NCBI GenBank assembly: GCA_031368215.1
Contig: JANLRD010000009.1
Coordinates: forward strand, 27,591 to 91,590
Source: JANLQX01 sp031368215
GTDB taxonomy: Bacteria; Actinomycetota; Acidimicrobiia; Acidimicrobiales; JANYDT01
Length of the DNA: 64,000 nt
Direction of reading: 5' to 3'
In this document: positions 41,577-49,705 of the stretch, piece after piece
Layout: each line of letters starts with the position of its first letter
Position numbering within the stretch: the first letter of the stretch is position 1
Notes under the pieces: generated by a model
Seen by the model: only the letters and a program-made list of their open reading frames with translations
Databases searched by the model: none
What the model was told of the DNA's origin: nothing
Program-made: the position numbers and the translations under genes

Positions 41577-42779
41577 TCAGCTGCCGTGGAAGAGGTCGAG
41601 CCAGGCGATTGGTTGTGCCGCGGTGACGCGTTCTCCGGCGACGGCGATCATGCCCGACACCTGCCCGGCGAACGAGGAGCGGACCTCGGTGTCGCCGATG
41701 TGCCCGAGCAACCCACCGACGGCGAGCGTGGAACCGGTGGCGATGCCGGGGACCGGCTGGAAGATGCCGGCGGTGGGGCTGACGACCATGCGGACGGTCA
41801 TCGAGAGATGCTCACCCTCGTGGTGGCGGGCGAGGGGAGCCGCCGCCGAACCCTGCAGGAGCTCGAGGAGACGGTCCACGTCGTCGGGTGTCGACACCGA
41901 GATGGCCCGGGCGTCGGGAACGATCCGCTTGGCCATGGCGGTGAGCACGCTGCCTGGTCCGAGCTCGATGAAGGTGCTGATGCCGGTGTCGGCCATGGTC
42001 TGCACCGACTGCTTCCACCGCACCGGCGACACCAGCTGGGCGGAGAGCAGCGTGGCCCAATCAGCGGCGAGCACGTGGGCCCTCGCGTCGATGTTGGCGA
42101 CGACGGGCACTGTGAGGTCGGTGAGCCGAGCGCTGGCGAGCGCGGCCCGCAGGCGATCGCGGGCCGGAGCCATGTAGGGCGTGTGGAAGGCGCCGCCGAC
42201 GGCGAGGGCCATGACCCGTTTGCAGCCGAGCTCCTTGGCCGCGGCACCCGCTCGTTCGAGGGCGCCGGCTTCTCCGGCGATGACGATCTGACCGGGTGCG
42301 TTGTAGTTGGCGACCCAGGCGTCGCCATCGGCTCGTCGACAGGCGGCGTCGGCATCGTCGTCTTCGATGCCCAGGAGGGCAACCATCGTGCCGGGGTTGA
42401 TGTCGGCGGCGTCCTGCATGGCCTCGCCGCGGGTCGAGACCAGGTTGACAGCGTCGGCGAAATCGATGGCGCCGACGGCGGTGAGCGCGGTGTATTCGCC
42501 GAGGCTGTGCCCGGCCACGATCGCCGGCTCGAGGCCGGTGCGCTCGATGGCGTCGAGGACGACCATCGACAGCATGAACGTGGCCAGTTGGGTGTTGCGG
42601 GGGAGCTTCAGCTCGTCGGCGTCGGCGTCGAGCAACAGCTTGGCGACGTCGCGTCCGCAGGCGTCGGACGCCTCGTCGACGAGCTCCCATGACGGATGGT
42701 CCATCCACGGCTGACCCATCCCGGGCTTCTGGGAGCCCTGCCCGGGAAACGTGAAGGCCAGCTGTCCTGTCGCAGTCAT
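41577..42779 (-). CDS. fabD: Malonyl-CoA:ACP transacylase FabD with C-terminal biotinyl-like domain
   Basis: A 400-residue protein, about 90 longer than typical FabD. The transacylase has FTFPGQGSQ, Ser92 in AGHSLGEY, His199 in GGAFHTPYM and ELGPGSVL. After residue 327 a 70-residue domain shaped like a biotinyl/lipoyl domain follows: VVSPTAGIF, LLGHIGDTEVRSSFAGQVSGM and AGERVTAAQPIAWL. The modifiable Lys of the MKM hairpin is absent (the turn reads HIGDTEV). It loads malonate onto ACP; the extra domain may be structural or dock acetyl-CoA carboxylase. GGGAG precedes the ATG; a TAGATA -10-like box lies near 42825. Confidence 0.92.
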   Translation of the reverse strand: MTATGQLAFTFPGQGSQKPGMGQPWMDHPSWELVDEASDACGRDVAKLLLDADADELKLPRNTQLATFMLSMVVLDAIERTGLEPAIVAGHSLGEYTALTAVGAIDFADAVNLVSTRGEAMQDAADINPGTMVALLGIEDDDADAACRRADGDAWVANYNAPGQIVIAGEAGALERAGAAAKELGCKRVMALAVGGAFHTPYMAPARDRLRAALASARLTDLTVPVVANIDARAHVLAADWATLLSAQLVSPVRWKQSVQTMADTGISTFIELGPGSVLTAMAKRIVPDARAISVSTPDDVDRLLELLQGSAAAPLARHHEGEHLSMTVRMVVSPTAGIFQPVPGIATGSTLAVGGLLGHIGDTEVRSSFAGQVSGMIAVAGERVTAAQPIAWLDLFHGS

Positions 42780-42943
42780 TCGAGCTCCCAAACGTCCGAC
42801 GGCACGATGCCAAACAGTCGCAGCTCTATCTAAGACCTTGGCGAGGCGCCGCGCGTTACATCCTGGTGTCTTTGCCGCGGTCACGCCAGCGTGTCTGAGC
42901 GGTGGGGCCGACCCTGGGAGCGCCCGGTGTGCGAGTATCCGGT

Positions 42944-45622
42944 ATGGGCGTTGAACAGAGGCCGTCGGGGACGGTGACCTTCCTGTTCACCGACATCGAG
43001 GGGTCGACGCGCCGTTGGGAGGCGGACGCCGACGCGATGCGGGTGGCGTTGGCGGAGCATGATGAGGTGTTGCGGTCGGGGGTGGAGGGCAACGGTGGAT
43101 GGTTGTTCAAGCACACCGGTGACGGCGTATGCGCGGCGTTCGCCTCCGCTCGTGGTGCGGTGGACGCAGCCGTTGCGGCACAGCGGTTGTTGGGGTTGCC
43201 GGTGCGGATGGGTATCGCGACGGGGGAGGCGGAGCAGCGTGGCGAGGATTATTTCGGTCCGGCGTTGAATCGTGCCGCTCGGGTGATGGCGGTCGGTCAC
43301 GGGGGTCAGGTGCTGTTGAGTGCGTCGACGGCCGGGTTGGTTGCCGGGGTTGACGTGGTGGATCTGGGTGAGCACCGCTTGCGGGATCTGACCGGCGTGG
43401 AGCGTCTGTTCCAGGTGCGAGCCGATGGTCTTCGTGGCGATTTTCCCCGTCTGCGGACGCTCGATGCCGCGCCGGGGAATCTGTCGGTCCAGGCGACGTC
43501 GTTCGTCGGCCGTGATGCGGAGGTGACCGAAGTCGCGGGTCTCGTCCGGGCACATCGTCTGGTCACGTTGACGGGCGTTGGTGGCGTGGGCAAGACGCGG
43601 TTGGCGGTGCAGGTGGCGGCGGAGTTGGTGCCGGAGTTCGATGACGGGGTGTGGTTGGTCGAGTTGGCGCCGGTGGGTGATCCGGGGGCGGTGCCTGATG
43701 TGGTGGCGACGGCGATGGGGATCACGCAGCAGGCGGGGCGCACGGTGACGGAGAGCGTGGCGGAGGCGTTGGCGGGCAGACGGTTGTTGGTGGTGTTGGA
43801 CAACTGTGAGCACGTGTTGGACGCGGCGGCCGAGTTGGTGGAGGCGGTGTTGGCTCGCACGAAGACGGTGTCGGTGATCGCGACGTCCCGTGAGGGGTTG
43901 CGGCTCGGGGCGGAGCATCTGTGGCCGGTGCCGTCGTTGGGTGTTGGCGAAGGGGTGGGTTCGGCGGCGGTGGAGTTGTTCGTCGAGCGCGCTCGGGCGG
44001 TCAAACCGGGCTTCACGACCGACGATGGGCCTGATTCGTCGGCAATGGTGGAGATCTGTCGTCGACTCGACGGCATCCCGCTGGCGATCGAGTTGGCGGC
44101 GGCGCGGATGGTGTCGATGAACCCGGCCGAGGTGTTGGCCCGGTTGAACGATCGTTTCCGGTTGTTGTCGGGCTCGCGTCGGGGTTTGGAGCGTCATCAG
44201 ACGCTGCGCCAGGCGGTGCAGTGGTCCTATGACCTGTTGACGGCCGATGAACAGATGGTGCTGGGGTGCTGTTCGGTGTTTGCCGACGGGTTCGACCTTG
44301 CCGGCGCGACGGAGGTCATCGGTGGTGGCCTCGATGAGTACGCAGTGTTGGACCTGCTGGATTCCTTGGTCCGCAAGTCGTTGGTGACCACCGCTCAGGT
44401 GGGTGGGCGCACCCGGTACGGCTTGTTGGAAACGATTCGTCAATTCGCCGAGGACCAGCTCGCGGCGACAGGGGCCATCGGCGAGGTTCGGGATCGTCAC
44501 GCCCGCCGGTTCGCTGAACAGGCCGTCGCCCACTTCGAGACCTTGTTCAGTCCGCGCCAACGGGTCGCGCTCGACTGGGTCGATGTCGAGTTCGCCAACC
44601 TGCGCGCCGGGTTCCGGTGGTCCACCGACCAGAACGACGTCGTCACCGCCACCGCCATCGCCGCCCACACCGTGAACCTCTGCTACCTCCTGCAACGCTT
44701 CGAGCCGGTCGGATGGGCCGAAGAACTCCTGCCCGCCGCTACTGCCGCCGACCTCGCGTACCTTCCCCGCCTGTACCTCGCCGCGGCTTTTTGCATGTTC
44801 ACGGGTCGCGCCGACGACGCCGTCGCGTTGGCGGAGCGGGCCGTTGGGTTGGAAGCTGATCTCCGCTATGACCCCTTCGAACACGGATGGAGCCAGGCCT
44901 TTGAGGCAGCTGCTCATGGCTTCGCCGGGCGTATCGACCGTTTCGTCGAGATCAGCACGGCCCTCGCGGTCGAGACCGAGTCCGAGCTGGCCCATCTCGG
45001 TGGACTCTGTGGACTGACCTACATATTTCCGGCCGTCGGGCGGGCCGCCGAAGCCAGAGCAATCGCCGACGAAACCCTCGCCGCCGCACGCTCCTACGGT
45101 AACCCGGGCAATGTCGCCTACGCGCTGGCCGGATACGGTCGGGCGTTCGCCGAGACCGATCCGGCCCGGGCGCTGGACGCATACCGCGAAGGACTCGAGT
45201 ACTGCCAGCGGCATCGGATCCTGCAATTTGAAGGGGTGATCGCCCGAGAAGCTGCCGGGCTCGAAGCGGTCCACGGCCAACTCGAGCAAGGCCTCATCAT
45301 GTTCGACAGCACCATCGACTCGTTCCGTCAGGCTGGTGACGTCGGCAACGTGGCGGCCACGCTCGCCAACCTCGCCCTGTTCTTCGACCGACACGGTCAA
45401 CCGGAGATCGCCGCCACCCTCTACGGCAGCACCACCCAACACACGAGCACCCTGATGGTGGCCGATTGGCCGGAGCGTGTCGGCCAACTGCGGACCGCGC
45501 TTGGCGAATCACGTTTTGACGAATGCACCGCCGTGGGCGCGGCCATGGAACTCGCCGATGCCGTCCGCTACGCCCGCCGGCACATTCAACTCACCCTCGG
45601 CCAACTCGGTGCGTCCGGCTGA
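42944..45622 (+). CDS. Class III adenylate/guanylate cyclase fused to NB-ARC-like ATPase and helical repeats
   Basis: An 892-residue signalling protein. The cyclase domain (1-165) is complete: metal Asp17 in FTDIEGST, substrate Lys56, second Asp60 in HTGDG, and transition-state Asn109/Arg113 in NRAARV. An AAA/NB-ARC-type ATPase follows with Walker A GVGGVGKT at 211-218 and LLVVLDNCEHV; TPR-like helices fill the last 350 residues. No LuxR DNA-binding domain is present at the end, unlike MalT-type relatives. It probably makes cAMP in response to an unknown ligand. Codon choice shifts sharply from TTG-rich to CTC-rich near 44.5 kb. Confidence 0.9.
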   Translation: MGVEQRPSGTVTFLFTDIEGSTRRWEADADAMRVALAEHDEVLRSGVEGNGGWLFKHTGDGVCAAFASARGAVDAAVAAQRLLGLPVRMGIATGEAEQRGEDYFGPALNRAARVMAVGHGGQVLLSASTAGLVAGVDVVDLGEHRLRDLTGVERLFQVRADGLRGDFPRLRTLDAAPGNLSVQATSFVGRDAEVTEVAGLVRAHRLVTLTGVGGVGKTRLAVQVAAELVPEFDDGVWLVELAPVGDPGAVPDVVATAMGITQQAGRTVTESVAEALAGRRLLVVLDNCEHVLDAAAELVEAVLARTKTVSVIATSREGLRLGAEHLWPVPSLGVGEGVGSAAVELFVERARAVKPGFTTDDGPDSSAMVEICRRLDGIPLAIELAAARMVSMNPAEVLARLNDRFRLLSGSRRGLERHQTLRQAVQWSYDLLTADEQMVLGCCSVFADGFDLAGATEVIGGGLDEYAVLDLLDSLVRKSLVTTAQVGGRTRYGLLETIRQFAEDQLAATGAIGEVRDRHARRFAEQAVAHFETLFSPRQRVALDWVDVEFANLRAGFRWSTDQNDVVTATAIAAHTVNLCYLLQRFEPVGWAEELLPAATAADLAYLPRLYLAAAFCMFTGRADDAVALAERAVGLEADLRYDPFEHGWSQAFEAAAHGFAGRIDRFVEISTALAVETESELAHLGGLCGLTYIFPAVGRAAEARAIADETLAAARSYGNPGNVAYALAGYGRAFAETDPARALDAYREGLEYCQRHRILQFEGVIAREAAGLEAVHGQLEQGLIMFDSTIDSFRQAGDVGNVAATLANLALFFDRHGQPEIAATLYGSTTQHTSTLMVADWPERVGQLRTALGESRFDECTAVGAAMELADAVRYARRHIQLTLGQLGASG

Positions 45623-45719
45623 TCCGCCACTGGGGTTTGCGAGAGGTCGGTGCGCTCCGCCCTGATTCGCGATCGCCCCGCTGATGCAGTCCATCGCTTG
45701 CCGAAAGGCGATCGTTTCG

Positions 45720-45803
45720 TGGTGCCCGGGGCCGGACTTGAACCGGCACGCCTTGCGGCGGCGGATTTTGAGTCCGCTGCGTCTGCCATTTCGCCACCCG
45801 GGC
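45720..45803 (-). tRNA. tRNA-Leu (anticodon CAA)
   Basis: 84 nt including an encoded CCA. Acceptor GCCCGGG pairs with CCCGGGC; the anticodon stem GCGGA/TCCGC encloses loop CTCAAAA, giving CAA, which reads UUG. A variable arm and T-loop GGTTCAAGTCC identify a class II tRNA-Leu. It is convergent with the cyclase gene, which uses many TTG codons. Confidence 0.96.
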
Positions 45804-45818
45804 AGGAGTGGACTGCCA

Positions 45819-45824
45819 ATTGTA
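45819..45824 (-). promoter_or_regulatory. -10 box TACAAT upstream of tRNA-Leu
   Basis: TACAAT on the minus strand 15 bases before the mature 5' end; a weak TTCTGC lies about 18 bases further upstream. Confidence 0.5.
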
Positions 45825-45921
45825 GTGAACGCAACGGCGGTCGCAGAATGGTTCTTCATCGCGCTCTCACCCGGCGCGCAGCAATGTTTGGTCCGCTGGC
45901 ACTCCTACGGAAGGTCTCCTG

Positions 45922-46641
45922 ATGAACCGAATGTCCCGCTCGATCGTTCTCGGAATGGCCTTCCCATTGGCGGTCGTGGTCACCGCCCCCTCGTTCGCTG
46001 CGACCGCCAAGTCAGGCGCGGTGTGCACGCCGGAGGGTGCCACCTCAGGAACGCTGACCTGCACGAAGCGCGCCGGCAAACTGGTGTGGGTTCAAGCTTC
46101 GAAGACGGCGGCTGCGGCGACCCTCGACGGTGTCTGGAAGCCGACGGCAGAATCAAAGGTCGGCTACCGGGCCAAGGAGGTGCTCTTCGGTCAGAAGGAC
46201 GAAGCCGCGGGCCAGACCAACGCCGTGACCGGCACGATGACCATTACCGGCACCGACGTGAAGGCAGTCTCGCTCACCGCCGACCTGACCAAGCTCAAGA
46301 GCGACCAGTCCCGCCGCGATGGTCAAGTGCAGAACCGCATCCTCGAGACCGCCAAGTTCCCCACCGCCACGCTGAAGCTGCTCAAGCCCATCTCTTTCGG
46401 CAAAGCGCCGGCCGAAGGCGTTGTGGTGAAGCAGAAGGGCAGCGTCGAGATGACCATGCACGGCGTCACGAAGACGGTGGATGTCGCCGTCGAGGCCCGC
46501 CTCAAGGCCGGCAAGATCGAGGTGGCCGGGTCGCTGCCCCTCACCTGGTCGGATTGGAAGATTGCCGACCCTGGGTTCGCCGGGCAGATCAGCGTCGAAC
46601 CGAAGGGCCTGATGGAGTTCGTCGTCGTCTTCGCCAAGTAG
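45922..46641 (+). CDS. Secreted YceI-like lipid-binding protein
   Basis: A 239-residue protein with a signal peptide (cleavage after SFAATA near residue 29), a short Cys-containing segment (CTPEGA and TLTCTKR), then a YceI domain: VWKPTAESKVGYRAKE, LTADLTKLKSDQSRRDGQVQ and GTVEMTMHG-like SVEMTMHGVTK. YceI proteins are lipocalin-like beta barrels that bind isoprenoid lipids. GGAAGG lies 7 bases before the ATG. A second YceI gene follows 43 bases later. Confidence 0.88.
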   Translation: MNRMSRSIVLGMAFPLAVVVTAPSFAATAKSGAVCTPEGATSGTLTCTKRAGKLVWVQASKTAAAATLDGVWKPTAESKVGYRAKEVLFGQKDEAAGQTNAVTGTMTITGTDVKAVSLTADLTKLKSDQSRRDGQVQNRILETAKFPTATLKLLKPISFGKAPAEGVVVKQKGSVEMTMHGVTKTVDVAVEARLKAGKIEVAGSLPLTWSDWKIADPGFAGQISVEPKGLMEFVVVFAK

Positions 46642-46672
46642 CGCAAACCAACGGTCATGAGCCTGCGGGCGC

Positions 46673-46678
46673 TACGTT
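46673..46678 (+). promoter_or_regulatory. -10 box TACGTT of leaderless second yceI-like gene
   Basis: Ends 6 bases before ATG 46685. Confidence 0.5.
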
Positions 46679-46684
46679 GACGTC

Positions 46685-47422
46685 ATGGGTTGGATTCGTC
46701 GTCGTTGGTGGCTGCTACTGATCGGCCTGGTGGTTGCCGTAGGTATCGGCGTCGTCGCCGTTCCGTATGTGTACATCCATTTCATCAACGACCCGGCCCC
46801 TCGACTGACCCTCGACAACCTCGACAAACAGCGTGCGGACGGGGCGTCGACCGAGGCGCCGTCGGCCGAGCCGCCGTCTGCCACCGGCCTTGCCACCGAC
46901 GGCAAGTGGATGGTGACCGCCCCGTCTGTGGCCGGCTACCGGGTGAAGGAGACGCTCAACGGCCAGGCGTCCGAAGGTGTCGGGCGCACGGAGACCGTCG
47001 ACGGCAGCTTCACCCTCGCGGGGACGGACGTCACCGCGGCCGAGTTCAACGTGGACCTCAGTACGTTGAAGAGCGATCAGAGTCGTCGCGACAACCAGGT
47101 GCACACCCGCCTGCTCCAGACCGACGAGTTCCCCGTGGCGACGTTCGTGCTCTCCCAACCGATCGCGCTGGGTTCGATTCCGGCGGACGGTGTTCTCGTC
47201 ACCGCGACTGCGAACGGGACGCTCTCCCTCCATGGTGTGGACAAGCCCGTCACGCTCGACGTGCAAGCCCGGCGCAACGGGCCGCTGATCGAAGTTCTCG
47301 CCACGGCGCTGATCACCTTCGCCGACTTCGGAATCGAGGATCCGAGCAAGTCGCCGTTCGTCACGGTCGGCAAGACAGGCACCCTCGAAGTACAGCTCTC
47401 CCTCAAACGCACCGGTTCCTGA
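46685..47422 (+). CDS. Membrane-anchored YceI-like protein
   Basis: A 245-residue protein with an N-terminal anchor helix (about 8-30) after WIRRRWW, a Ser/Pro/Glu linker, and a YceI domain from about residue 76 (WMVTAPSVAGYRVKET, VDLSTLKSDQSRRDNQVH, GTLSLHGVDK). It shares the SDQSRRD core with its upstream paralogue but has its own promoter and a different membrane attachment, so one is probably surface-bound and one released. Isoprenoid carriage or handling is the likely role. Confidence 0.87.
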   Translation: MGWIRRRWWLLLIGLVVAVGIGVVAVPYVYIHFINDPAPRLTLDNLDKQRADGASTEAPSAEPPSATGLATDGKWMVTAPSVAGYRVKETLNGQASEGVGRTETVDGSFTLAGTDVTAAEFNVDLSTLKSDQSRRDNQVHTRLLQTDEFPVATFVLSQPIALGSIPADGVLVTATANGTLSLHGVDKPVTLDVQARRNGPLIEVLATALITFADFGIEDPSKSPFVTVGKTGTLEVQLSLKRTGS

Positions 47423-47440
47423 GCCTCGACGGTTTCGGAC

Positions 47441-48028
47441 ATGGAACACGCGGAAGCCCTCACCCTCCTCGGGCTGCGGGGTGAGCCGGTCGAGGAAGAC
47501 GTCCGGGCGGCGTTCCGGCACCTGATCTGGCAGAGCCATCCCGATGTCACGACGTCCGGTGCTACGGCCGACGACGGAGCGCAGGCGCATCTGCTGATCA
47601 CGGCATACCGTGTCGCCCTCGACCGGGCTCGCACGGCATGGCGCGGTGGATCGCCAGCCCGGTCTGAGGCCACGGCTGAGCGGTCGGACGTCTCAGAGCC
47701 TGTGGTCGACCCCGGCAAACGAGCGTGGCTCGTCGACCGGGACACGATCGCGCTGCGTTGCTTCCACGAGGAGGCCTTCGCCCGACTGCTCGACGTCGGG
47801 ACGCTGCTCGGCGCGATCACCTATCTCGACCGCCAGGGCGAGCTGATCGAGGTCATGCTGACGACCAAGCTGGGCGACACCGTGTCGCTGGTGATCAGCT
47901 TCCAGGGCCGGGCCGAGTGGGTAGAGGCGTTCCTCACGACGGAGGTGCTCGACATCGCCCGCCACGAGCTCCCCACCGTCGATCAGATCACCGAGCTCGT
48001 GCTCCATGAACTGCTCCGTCGATGGTGA
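47441..48028 (+). CDS. J-domain-containing protein with uncharacterised C-terminus
   Basis: A 195-residue protein. Residues 1-65 form a compact J domain, with the HPD tripeptide at 33-35 (WQSHPDVTT) that stimulates DnaK. After a polar linker, residues 88-195 form an alpha/beta domain (WLVDRDTIALRC, LGAITYLDRQGELIEVMLTT, LVISFQGRAEWVEAFLTTEV) I do not recognise. It starts 18 bases after the YceI gene, so it may serve envelope protein handling. Its last 336 bases are antisense to the membrane ligase gene. Confidence 0.72.
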   Translation: MEHAEALTLLGLRGEPVEEDVRAAFRHLIWQSHPDVTTSGATADDGAQAHLLITAYRVALDRARTAWRGGSPARSEATAERSDVSEPVVDPGKRAWLVDRDTIALRCFHEEAFARLLDVGTLLGAITYLDRQGELIEVMLTTKLGDTVSLVISFQGRAEWVEAFLTTEVLDIARHELPTVDQITELVLHELLRRW

Positions 48029-49324
48029 GGCGCCGCGCCGTTGCGAGAGGGCGAACCCAACCACTGCCCAGATGATCGGAGCCGTCCGCATCACCTGCGG
48101 CCAGGTGAGCAAACCCGCCGCAGTGCCGACGAGCGAAGCGAACAGCGCTGCGTCCCGCCGTGCCCGGAAGAGGCCGAGCGCGAGCGTCATCGCCGCAAGC
48201 AGGGCCGCGGGCAGGCCGTAGGAAACGGCGTAGTCGAGGAGTTCGTTGTGGGACTTCGTGGTGATGTTCTCGTACCGAACCTCCGATCCGTCGCTCCTGG
48301 ACCCGGTGATGATCAGGTGCCCGGGAGTGCTGGCGGGGTCGACACGCGCATCGCTGGCGTCGATGTGCGCCCAGCGCAGGACGGTGGCCGGCGGTTCGTC
48401 GAAAAGGGCGTGCAGAACGCCTCCTGCACCGAGGCCGAAGACGGGGTTGTCCGCGATGCCGTTCAGAGAGGCGCGGTAGAGCACGCTCCGTCCAGAGTCC
48501 GACGACGAGAGGGAATGAGCTGCCGACCCGCCATCTCCGGTCGGCACTGAAGCCGTTCCGACAACCAGTCCAACGGCGGCGATCGCCGCAAGAACTGCTG
48601 CGCGCGCCCGTGTGCCTCGCGACGTCGCGACAAACGCAACGGTCGCCGCGACGGCGGCCAATGACGCACCGCGGGTCCACCCGAGCCCGATCGCAAGCGC
48701 GCATACTGCGACACTCGCCGACCACGCCATCCGAGGTCGGCCGCGAGCGACGAGCCCGCGTTCCATGACGAACGGCAACATCGCAGCCACAAAGCATGCG
48801 GTGTACCCACGGTTCCCGATCAGCGAGCTCGGCATGTCGACGAGGAGGATGCTCTTCTGATGTGATGCGAGGGACGGAAACACTCCGACGCGTTGCGCGA
48901 CAGACACCAGCGAAACAATCAGACCGGTCAGGGCCAGCGCGGAGCCGAGCGAGCGACGACGACCGTACGCGGCCAGCGCCGCGCCACCGAGCGCACATGC
49001 CAGCAGACCAAGGTGCGCGAGCGCCCCGTCGTAACGCTCGACGCGCCCGGCCAGCGAGCGCCACGGATCGTCATGCGCAAGCGAAGCAACGAACATCCAT
49101 GCAACGAGGAGCGCCGGAGCACAAAGAACACGAATGCGAACGGGACTGCGCCACGCCAGCGCGAGTGCCGCCGGCACGAGCACGACAGCAAGCCACATCA
49201 GCTTGGGTACGAGAAAGACCGACTCCCCGCCGAGGGACGAGTCGGGCAGCACAACGAGCGGCAACAACGCCAGGCCAAAGAGAAACACGCCTCCGCGTGC
49301 CACCGAACCCCCAGACCTGGACAT
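47693..49324 (-). CDS. O-antigen ligase/polymerase-like membrane protein
   Basis: A 543-residue protein with about eleven helices and a large extracytoplasmic loop holding SLNGIADNPVFGLGAGGVLHAL and TTKSHNELLDYAVSYGLPAALL, the Wzy_C/WaaL-type ligase signature (the H-N-x-x-L-x core is clear). It probably joins or polymerises lipid-linked glycans. No stop occurs until 47693, so the last 110 residues are a polar tail read antisense to the J-domain gene. ATG 49324 is chosen; upstream open sequence is made of repeats. Confidence 0.75.
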   Translation of the reverse strand: MSRSGGSVARGGVFLFGLALLPLVVLPDSSLGGESVFLVPKLMWLAVVLVPAALALAWRSPVRIRVLCAPALLVAWMFVASLAHDDPWRSLAGRVERYDGALAHLGLLACALGGAALAAYGRRRSLGSALALTGLIVSLVSVAQRVGVFPSLASHQKSILLVDMPSSLIGNRGYTACFVAAMLPFVMERGLVARGRPRMAWSASVAVCALAIGLGWTRGASLAAVAATVAFVATSRGTRARAAVLAAIAAVGLVVGTASVPTGDGGSAAHSLSSSDSGRSVLYRASLNGIADNPVFGLGAGGVLHALFDEPPATVLRWAHIDASDARVDPASTPGHLIITGSRSDGSEVRYENITTKSHNELLDYAVSYGLPAALLAAMTLALGLFRARRDAALFASLVGTAAGLLTWPQVMRTAPIIWAVVGFALSQRRGASPSTEQFMEHELGDLIDGGELVAGDVEHLRREERLYPLGPALEADHQRHGVAQLGRQHDLDQLALAVEIGDRAEQRPDVEQSGEGLLVEATQRDRVPVDEPRSFAGVDHRL

Positions 49325-49337
49325 CACCGTCAACGTC

Positions 49338-49403
49338 GACCGAAACCTCCCGGAACTTGAACCCAGAGAAGACCGAAACCTCCCGGAACTTGAACCTGAG
49401 AAG
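49338..49403. repeat. 33-bp tandem duplication upstream of the membrane ligase gene
   Basis: GACCGAAACCTCCCGGAAC-type unit at 49338-49370 repeats at 49371-49403 with a few changes near its end. It lies just before the ligase start and could be part of its leader. Confidence 0.8.
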
Positions 49404-49452
49404 GCCGACTCAGGACCGGCGACCACGGGGCACGGACCATGAGTGGAGTGAA

Positions 49453-49567
49453 GGGGTGGCGCCGATGGGGCCCTACCCCGAGGAACGGAGACCCGGCCCC
49501 CGCAACGCAACGGGCGAGTACCGGAGTGGGTGGGGAGGATCGGCGTCAGGCCCCCGCAACGCAACGG
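49453..49567. repeat. Direct repeat R, copy 1, downstream side of methyltransferase gene
   Basis: About 115 bp; matches 50717-50831 in the same orientation and without gaps, roughly 90% identical by eye (35 consecutive identical bases inside). Contains GGCGCC and GGGGCCCTACCCC dyads. Confidence 0.9.
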
Positions 49568-49684
49568 GCGAGTACCGGAGTGGGTGGGGAGGATCGGCGT
49601 CAGGCCCCCGCAACGCAACGGGAAGTCGGATCAGGCCCCCGCAACGCAGCGGGAAGTGGGACCAGGACCCCGCAACGCAACGGG
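49497..49684. repeat. Tandem array: two 54-bp and then 31-bp units
   Basis: The core CCCCGCAACGCAACGGG starts at 49497, 49551, 49605, 49636 and 49667: spacings 54, 54, 31, 31. Each core can form a CCCG/CGGG hairpin. The array fills the 380-bp gap between the ligase and methyltransferase genes; no ORF there looks real. Confidence 0.9.
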
Positions 49685-49705
49685 AATTGGGATCAGGACC
49701 GCGCG

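Noticed and set aside
40458..42692. A 744-codon plus-strand frame across fabH and fabD
   Set aside because: Shadow of the fab operon; no start context or domains.
42881..45487. An 868-codon minus-strand frame opposite the cyclase gene
   Set aside because: Composition dominated by Arg, His, Gln and Gly; no domain; the plus-strand gene has complete cyclase and ATPase motifs.
49497..49684. CRISPR-like array
   Set aside because: Spacers are themselves repeated or only 14 bp, repeats are 17 bp, and no cas genes are near.
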